DNA of 64,000 nucleotides. Origin: Comamonadaceae bacterium. Its GTDB lineage: Bacteria > Pseudomonadota > Gammaproteobacteria > Burkholderiales > Burkholderiaceae_C. Made by a program: the position numbers and the translations under genes. The notes below the pieces were generated by a model. It made no database searches and had not been told where the DNA came from. It saw nothing but the letters and a program-made list of their open reading frames with translations. Where the stretch lies: positions 1 to 64,000 of the forward strand of contig JAACZV010000020.1 in the NCBI GenBank assembly GCA_009996515.1, given 5' to 3'. Shown piece after piece: positions 57,214 through 64,000 of this stretch (its first letter is position 1; each line of letters opens with the position of its first letter).

Positions 57214-59324
57214 GGGGTGTCGAGCGCGGCCAACGGCGCGTCGGCCTGTGCATGGAACAAGGGCAGCAGCAGCGTCACGGTGGTGCCTCGGTTCAATTCG
57301 CTCTGCACGCTGATCTTGCCTCCCAGTTCATGCACGTATTGGTAGCTCTCGTGGGCGCCTATGCCCATGCCGCTGGCCTTGGTGGTCTGGAACGGCTTGA
57401 AGAGACGATTCTGGATGAAATCCTCGCTCATCCCGCAGCCGCTGTCCTCCACTCGAACACGGGCCTGGCTGCCCTCGGCGTCCAGTTTCAGGCGCACGTG
57501 GCCACTGGCGGGTGTTGCATCGAAAGCGTTCTGCACGACGTGGCCCAGCACACGCTCCACCCGCTCGGCATGCCCTCGCGTGCTGACGCCGGCCTGCAGT
57601 TCCAGCTCCAGCACCCTGCCCTTGCTGGACGCTGCGGCCGCGAGCCGCTTGGCGATCTCCTCCAGGTCAACGCCGCTGGTCACGCCGTGGGGCTTGTCGC
57701 CCTCGCGCAGCTGCAACATCAGCTGGCGCATCTTCTCGAGCGAGTTCTCGACGGTGTCCAGCATGTCCTGCTGGAATTCGGGGTTGTCGCGCAAGCGCTT
57801 GGCGTTCTTCATCATCAGCGACAGCTGCGTGACGATGTTCTTCAGGTCATGCACGACAAAAGCCGACATGCGGTTGAAGGCATCGAACTTGCGTGCCTCC
57901 AGCAAGGCCTCCGTCGCCTGAACCTGGTCCAGGTAGCCCGAGGCCTGGCTGGCTGCCGTGCGCAACAGGTCGCGCACCTCCCAGTTCAGCTCGACGACGG
58001 CGCGCGAGCGGCCCAGCACGACGAAGCCGATCAGCTCCTCCCGCACCAGCAGGGGCACCAGCAGCCAGCAGCGCGGCTCGTCGATCAACCAGGCGGGAAG
58101 TTCGAGCCCGGGATAGGCATCACGCCTGCCACGCCACTCGTCCAGATCGATGATCCAGGCCCGCTCCCGCCAGAATCGGGCCAGCGTCCCGTCCCGGGGC
58201 TCGCTGCCGGCCTGCGCTGGCAGGTTCCAGCGCGCGACCTGCTGAAAGTCGCCGCCCGCAACACGCTGCATCCAGAGCATGCCGCTCGGGCTTTCGACCA
58301 GGTTGGCCAGTGCGCGCACCACCGTCTCGGCGGTGTGTTGCGGCTCGGCGCTGCCGGACAGCAGTTGCGTGAAGCGCAGCCACTCCTCGCGGTAGTCGTA
58401 GCGATAGCTGAAAAAATTCTTGCTGATGTAGACGCGCAGCCGCGAACGCATGGAGCCGGACGCGACCAGCAGGGCCAGCGCCACCAGCGCAACGAAGACC
58501 AGGGCCACGGACAGGGCCCGCGCCCAGTGGCCGCCCGTGTAACGCACGTAGTAGCCGACACCGGCCACCATCAGCAGATAGCCGCCGACCAACAGCAGCG
58601 TCGCCGAATGGAAAACGGCCGCGCGCGACACATGCAGCTTGCCCAGCCAGTCGGCATGCCGGCGCGAAGCGACATAGAGCAGCGGAACCGCCGCTGCATG
58701 CACCAGCGAGCGCACGCTGACCGCATCGGCATCGAAGCGCTGGAACAGGGCCGCCTGCGAGCTGATGAAGAGGTCGAACACGAAGATGGCCCCCAGGCCG
58801 AGGCAAACCGGCTTGGCATTCCAGCGCGCGTCGCCCACGGCATTGCGCAGCGTCTGCTCGACGAGCAGCAGGCCCAGCACCGCGATGCCCAGTGCCACGA
58901 ACGCCTGCGGGCGGGCCAGCTCCTCAGCCGGCACCCCTTCTGCCGACAGGATCAGTCCCAACTGCGCCAGCACCGCCAGGCCCGCCAGCGGTCGCATCCA
59001 GCCCAGCCCTCCACCATGCCGAGGTGGCGGCAGCAACAGCAGCAGGAAGGCAAACCACAGCGCGAACCGCAACAGATCCAGCGCGGGCACGATCCACGTG
59101 GGCAGGTGGTCGGACCAGTGCCGCAGACCATCTGTCAGCGCCACGCCGGCCCAGACCGAGCTGGCCACGAGCGCCAGCAGGAAGACAACAGCCAAGGCCG
59201 TGACCGGCAGGCCGCCGCGCAGCAGGCGCCGCGCAAAGTGCAGCGCGAACACGCCATAGGCCAGCGCGCAGGTCAGGTCACCCAGGTTGCTCAAGGACAG
59301 CAGCGGCGTGAGCACCTCGGTCAT
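57210..59324 (-). CDS. prsK: PEP-CTERM system histidine kinase PrsK
   Basis: Membrane kinase of about 704 residues (TIGR02916). Eight or so N-terminal helices occupy the first 290 residues, followed by a GAF-like sensor region near 330-460. The phospho-acceptor histidine lies in FVVHDLKNIVTQLSLM near 490, then the ATPase N-box GHVVQNAFDATP and G-boxes DSGCGMSEDF and KASGMGIG. The signal is unknown; the many helices suggest a membrane or cell-envelope signal. The start is uncertain: 59324, 59363 or a GTG at 59378. Paired with prsR. Confidence 0.93.
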
Positions 59325-59425
59325 GGCGCCTGGGACGGAGTCCAAGTCGGCAGCTGCAAACATGCCGGATTCAAGCACGCCTCCCGAATCCAGGGCGGTG
59401 AAGCCCGCAGCCGAGCCCTCGGATC

Positions 59426-60808
59426 TCAGCGCGCGCCCTTGCCCGTCAGCACGACGGCAACCGTCTCCAGCATGATCAGCAGATCAAGGAAGAGCGAATG
59501 GTTCTTGACGTAGTACAGGTCGTACTGCAGCTTCTCGACCGAATCCTCGATCGTCGAGCCGTACTCGTAGCGCACCTGGGCCCAGCCCGTGACGCCGGGC
59601 TTCACGCTGTGGCGGACCGCGTAGTAGGGAATCTTGCTGATCAGCTCGTCGACGAAGTACTGCCGCTCCGGGCGCGGACCGACCATGCTCATCTCACCCA
59701 CCAGCACGTTGAACAGCTGGGGCAGCTCGTCGATGCGGACCTTGCGAATGAAGCGGCCGACACGGGTCACGCGATCATCGTTCTTGGTCGCCCAGCGCGG
59801 CTTGCCATCCTTCTCGGCATCGGTGCGCATGCTGCGGAACTTGATCACGTTGAAAGGCACGCCGTTCAAGCCCACGCGTTCCTGGCGATAGAGCACCGGG
59901 CCGCGCGATTCGAACCGGATGGCCAATGCCGTGACCAGCATAATGGGCCAGGTGACGGCCAGGATCAGTGACGCGAAGATGATGTCGCAAACCCGCTTGA
60001 TCGCCGCACGCAGCATGCCCTGGCTGAAACCGTCGCCAAACACCAGCCAGCCCGCGTTGACATGCTTGATGTTGATCTGGGCCAGCGTCTTCTCGAAGTG
60101 GGTGGCGATGTCGACGACGCGCACGCCTGACAGCTTGCAATCGAGCAACTGGCGCAACGGCATGCTGCCGCCGCGGCGCTCGCTCAGCGCGACGACGATC
60201 TCGTCCACGTTGTGCTTGAGGGCGGCTTCCGTGAGGTTGGCGCCGTCGTTGATGATCTCGTCGCGCGGCACCTCCGGCTGGTCCTCGTTGGGGCCGGCAT
60301 AGAAGCCGACGATCTGCGCGTGCGGGTCGGACGCGCGCAGCGTGTTGCCCACCGTGCGCGCGGCAACACCGGTGCCGAAAATGAGGATGCGGCTGCGCAA
60401 ACGGGCCTGGGTGCCGGAGTGCGCGGCATAGACGCGATGCACCATCACCGCGGCCACCGCGATCATGGCCACCAGGGTCAGCAGTTCACGATGGCTGGTG
60501 CTGGACGGCACCAGGCTGAAGATCACATAAGCCAGCGGCAGGCCGAACAGCAGGCCGAACAACGCACGCGCGCAGGACTCCGTGATGGAGCGGTTGTGCA
60601 CATGCTGATAGAAGCCCGTGGCCGAGTTGATCACGAACATGCAACCCGCCAGAGACAGGCCGTGGGACGCCGCGAAGGGCAGCACCGTCTGCGCCGATTC
60701 GCCTTGGCTGAGGACCACGGCAATCACGGCAAACACGATCAGGCCGAGATCGAAGAAGACCTGGAGCAAGGTCTGCCTGTGCAGATAATGGTTGAATATT
60801 CGAATCAT
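59426..60808 (-). CDS. TIGR03013-family sugar transferase (EpsB-like)
   Basis: Initiating glycosyltransferase of 460 residues that transfers a sugar phosphate to undecaprenyl phosphate for exopolysaccharide synthesis. Four or five N-terminal helices precede a nucleotide-binding region near 135-240 (ILIFGTGVAART). The bacterial sugar transferase domain spans residues 270-460 with KRVCDIIFASLILAVTWP, RQERVGLNG, KFRSMRTDAE and the catalytic-region VRIDELPQLFNVL. This subgroup is the marker of XrtA exosortase clusters. The ATG at 60808 has GGGGGA in good position; the one at 60814 sits on it. Further EPS genes are not in the window. Confidence 0.93.
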   Translation of the reverse strand: MIRIFNHYLHRQTLLQVFFDLGLIVFAVIAVVLSQGESAQTVLPFAASHGLSLAGCMFVINSATGFYQHVHNRSITESCARALFGLLFGLPLAYVIFSLVPSSTSHRELLTLVAMIAVAAVMVHRVYAAHSGTQARLRSRILIFGTGVAARTVGNTLRASDPHAQIVGFYAGPNEDQPEVPRDEIINDGANLTEAALKHNVDEIVVALSERRGGSMPLRQLLDCKLSGVRVVDIATHFEKTLAQINIKHVNAGWLVFGDGFSQGMLRAAIKRVCDIIFASLILAVTWPIMLVTALAIRFESRGPVLYRQERVGLNGVPFNVIKFRSMRTDAEKDGKPRWATKNDDRVTRVGRFIRKVRIDELPQLFNVLVGEMSMVGPRPERQYFVDELISKIPYYAVRHSVKPGVTGWAQVRYEYGSTIEDSVEKLQYDLYYVKNHSLFLDLLIMLETVAVVLTGKGAR

Positions 60809-61429
60809 TGACATCCCCCGATCATTACTGCCGGCACTCTCCGCAGCTGCAATCCAATCAACGGAATCCGATTCAGTATCGATATTCCACTTGATATCAC
60901 GCGCAGGCCACCTGTCGCCTCACCGACCCGGCGGCGGCCGACGGTCACGGACCACCTGGGAGATCGCCCGGCCGGTCTATGGAAGTCCCTGACTTGACGT
61001 CGCGACGGACATGCCCGACCAACCCTTGATCGCGCCGGCATCATGCCTCTGGCTCCCCGGGCTTGAAAGCCCCCCGTTTAGAGGGTGCTTGACCCTTGAA
61101 TCCGCGTCGTGACGCAGCCTGCCGGCCCGGTCATTTTCACAACGGGCGGCAGTAGAACCGAAAGCCGGCGGCCGCACCATGCCGGCCCGGCAGTCAGCGC
61201 AGCAAAACGTGCGAAACGCACAGGCATTCCCGTGGGATTCGATAAAACGGGGCTGCCGAAAGATTGCTCACGCTTCATCGCACCCACGAGTTTGAACGGC
61301 GCATCGATATTGAAGAATCCCGCACCGCCTGGGTAGTATTCACGAATCACCCATGCCCGACGCGGCAGCCGGACTCAGGGCTCGGGCCCGCGGGCTGAGC
61401 CGGCCTACCAGCGTTGCCGATCAGGAATG
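60809..61429. other. Long intergenic region upstream of the exopolysaccharide gene
   Basis: About 620 bases with no supported gene. Part of it (60841-60900 and 61201-61350) is less GC-rich than the surroundings. Frames of 60-90 codons occur on both strands but lack ribosome sites and similarity. A possible but weak sigma-54-like element occurs near 61272-61286 on the minus strand (TGGGTGCGATGAAGC). It probably holds the promoter of the sugar transferase gene and the end of the livJ transcript. Confidence 0.45.
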
Positions 61430-61454
61430 AAAAAGGCCCGCGTACAGCGGGCCT
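61430..61454 (-). terminator. Terminator of the LivJ-type gene
   Basis: Stem AGGCCCGC (61434-61441) with GCGGGCCT (61447-61454), loop GTACA. On the minus strand it is followed by TTTTTC. It lies 48 bases after the stop codon. Confidence 0.85.
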
Positions 61455-61501
61455 CTGGGCAAGACGCCCGCGGGAGCGGGCACTTCGGCGGAGCAACCGG
61501 G

Positions 61502-62644
61502 TCAGCGCACGACGGCGAGCTGTTCGCGGTTGCCACCCTTGTAGGTGTAGAGGGTCAGCGCGCCGTTCTTGATGTCACCCTTCTCGTCGAAGGAGATGAT
61601 GCCGGTCACGCCCTTGTAGCCCGAGGTCTTGGCCAGCACCGGCAGGTACTTGGCCGGATCGGCCGAGCCGGCCTTGGCCATCGCGGCAACCATCACGTTG
61701 ACGGCGTCGTACACATAGGGTGCGTAGATCTGCACGTCGACATTGAACTTGGACTTGAACTTGGCCTTGAAGTCATCCATGGACTTCTTGGCTTCGCCCT
61801 CGACGCCGCCTGCTTCGGCACAGACGACCTGGCCGTCGCCCATGGTGCCGGCCGCCAGCTTAGGCAACTCGCCCGTACAGATGCCGTCGCCGCCCATGAA
61901 CTTGGCCTCGATGCCCAGCTGCTTCATCTGGCGCAGCATCGGGCCGGCCACGGCGTCCATGCCGCCGAAGAAGACCACGTCGGGCTTCTTGGCCTTCAGG
62001 GAGGTCAGGATGGCGGTGAAGTCCGTGGCCTTATCGTTCGTGAACTCGCGGCCGACGACCTTGCCGCCCGCGCCCTTGACGCCCTTCTCGAACTCGTCGG
62101 CGACGCCCTGGCCGTAGGCCGTGCGGTCATCGATGACGGCGATGGACTTGCCCTTGAGCTGGTTGACGGAGTACTTGCCCAGCGTGCCGCCCAGGTGCAC
62201 GTCGTCGGCGACGACGCGGAAGGTGGTCTTGTAGCCGTTGCGGGTGAATTTGGGATTGGTGGCCGACGGCGAGATCTGCGGGATGCCGGCGTCGCTGTAG
62301 ACCTTGGAGGCCGGGATGGACGTGCCGGAGTTCAGATGGCCCACGACGCCGTTGACCTTGGAGTCGACCAGCTTCTGCGCCGCCGCCGTGCCCTGCTTGG
62401 GATCGCCGGCATCGTCTTCGGCCAGCAACTCGAACTTGGCCTTCTTGCCGCCGATCATGACGCCCTTGGCGTTCAGCTCCTCGATGGCGAGGCGGGCGCC
62501 CAGCTCATTGTCCTTGCCAAGGTGAGCGATCGCGCCGCTGGTCGGGGCGACATGGCCGATCTTGACGATCAGGTCCTGCGACATAGCGGCGCCACTGACA
62601 AGTGCTGCCACAGCACCCACCACAATATTCAGCTTGATATGCAT
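61502..62644 (-). CDS. Branched-chain amino-acid ABC transporter binding protein (LivJ/LivK type)
   Basis: Periplasmic binding protein of 380 residues. A signal peptide ends GAAMSQ. The two-lobe type I fold is clear: VKIGHVAPTSGAIAHLGKD at the start, VVGHLNSGTSIPAS, SPSATNPKFT and IDDRTAYGQGVADEFE. Ligand may be leucine, isoleucine, valine or another amino acid or amide. No permease or ATPase genes lie nearby. The ATG at 62644 has CAGGAG. A GTTGA-TCAAC dyad at 62687-62700 lies in its leader. Confidence 0.9.
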   Translation of the reverse strand: MHIKLNIVVGAVAALVSGAAMSQDLIVKIGHVAPTSGAIAHLGKDNELGARLAIEELNAKGVMIGGKKAKFELLAEDDAGDPKQGTAAAQKLVDSKVNGVVGHLNSGTSIPASKVYSDAGIPQISPSATNPKFTRNGYKTTFRVVADDVHLGGTLGKYSVNQLKGKSIAVIDDRTAYGQGVADEFEKGVKGAGGKVVGREFTNDKATDFTAILTSLKAKKPDVVFFGGMDAVAGPMLRQMKQLGIEAKFMGGDGICTGELPKLAAGTMGDGQVVCAEAGGVEGEAKKSMDDFKAKFKSKFNVDVQIYAPYVYDAVNVMVAAMAKAGSADPAKYLPVLAKTSGYKGVTGIISFDEKGDIKNGALTLYTYKGGNREQLAVVR

Positions 62645-62760
62645 GGATCAACTCCTGGTTGCAAGAGAGAGGAACACACGGAGAACGTTGAGTTTTCAAC
62701 CGAATGAACATACCCCAATTCCAGGGGCCACCCATTCGGGAAAGCGTGGACGCAACGTTG

Positions 62761-63183
62761 TCAACCTGCCGCTGAAAAATGGTCCAGCTTGGCTCCGGAT
62801 TGCTGGTAGACGCGATAGCGCGCACGCCCCGCTTGAACGCGCGCGGGCTCCTGGCCGATGACCTCCAGCACGCGCTCGAAAGCCAGCGCATCGCCTGGCA
62901 TCTCATCGCCCAGGTTCAGCAGCAGCCCACGGTGCGGCAGGCGCGCCGCGTCCTCGACCAGCAGCACCTCGCCCGGCACCGCCGGCGTCACGCCATCCCA
63001 GCGCCGGTGCGGGATGAATTCGGCCGCATCGAAGCTCCACAGCAGCGCATCCAGGCGCGCGGCATCGCCGGGGGGCACGCAGACCCCGACCGGCTTGCCG
63101 GAGGCCAGCGCCCGCCGCACCAGCCGGCAGGCATAGTGCAGCGGGTCGGCCGCGTCGCTGTAGAAGCTGACCTGGAGCGCCAC
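62761..63183 (-). CDS. holC: DNA polymerase III chi subunit
   Basis: Clamp-loader accessory protein of 140 residues. It connects the DnaX complex, via psi, to single-strand-binding protein. Family blocks are VSFYSDAADPLHYACRLVRRAL at the start, LDALLWSFDAAEFIPHR and LLLNLGDEMP. It starts 4 bases after the pepA stop, the standard pairing in proteobacteria. Confidence 0.92.
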   Translation of the reverse strand: MALQVSFYSDAADPLHYACRLVRRALASGKPVGVCVPPGDAARLDALLWSFDAAEFIPHRRWDGVTPAVPGEVLLVEDAARLPHRGLLLNLGDEMPGDALAFERVLEVIGQEPARVQAGRARYRVYQQSGAKLDHFSAAG

Positions 63184-63187
63184 CGCT

Positions 63188-64000
<813 letters not shown>

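Noticed and set aside
61272-61286. Sigma-54-like match on the minus strand before the sugar transferase gene
   Set aside because: The boxes deviate (GTGC and AAGC) and it is about 460 bases from the start codon, with no companion dyad. Kept only as a remark in the gap entry.
61078-61350. A 90-codon frame on the minus strand in the long intergenic region
   Set aside because: GTG start without a ribosome site, no similarity to a known family, no conserved-looking pattern.

Overview
The window is a high-GC chromosomal segment with densely packed genes. It very probably comes from a betaproteobacterium of the order Burkholderiales, near the Leptothrix/Rubrivivax/Roseateles/Aquincola group. Supporting signs are the map-glnD and holC-pepA orders, the TolC plus isoaspartate-methyltransferase-like pair, DUF2189 and DUF2788 genes, and an XrtA-type PEP-CTERM gene set. 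I see no insertion sequence, CRISPR array or rRNA.

Layout. 0-7.5 kb: central metabolism (acetyl-CoA synthetase cut by the window edge, class II and class I fumarases back to back, a zinc alcohol dehydrogenase) with a PEP-CTERM protein gene between. 7.5-11.4 kb: chemoreceptor, MscS-type channel, histone-deacetylase-like hydrolase. 11.4-20.3 kb: a MoxR/DUF58/transglutaminase operon, two tandem ankyrin proteins with TonB-like tails, and three envelope genes (MltB, a membrane protein, an amidase). 20.4-30.4 kb: cyanophycinase-like peptidase, ComEC, RidA-DsbB, gamma-glutamyltransferase, 3-oxoacid CoA-transferase, a second PEP-CTERM gene, a PAS-LuxR regulator with a DUF3667 protein. 30.4-34.2 kb: a sulfur module (BigR/SqrR-like repressor, two YeeE/YedE halves, divergent persulfide dioxygenase) followed by YaaA and a 2OG-Fe(II) oxygenase. 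34-47 kb: transporter/Lrp pair, TolC, TetR/UppP, map-glnD-mnmH, a delta-60-repeat lipoprotein and small membrane proteins. 47-49.6 kb: rubrerythrin, Hdr-like Fe-S protein and DUF3501, then tRNA-Ala(CGC).

50.1-60.8 kb is the most distinctive part: a one-strand PEP-CTERM/exosortase accessory cluster (sugar transferase, PrsK kinase, PrsR sigma-54 activator, trypsin-like protease, acyltransferase, PrsT TPR lipoprotein, PEP-CTERM protein). The exosortase gene itself is not in the window. The PEP-CTERM gene at 50.1 kb and the unlinked one at 2.7 kb share the same promoter architecture. Each has a sigma-54 -24/-12 element with exact GG/GC spacing and, upstream, a TGTCG-N7-TGACA dyad. The two dyads differ by about 21 bp in distance from the promoter, two helical turns. 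I propose this dyad as the PrsR binding site, giving a PrsK-PrsR-sigma54 regulon. The window closes with a LivJ-type binding protein, HolC and leucyl aminopeptidase (cut by the edge).
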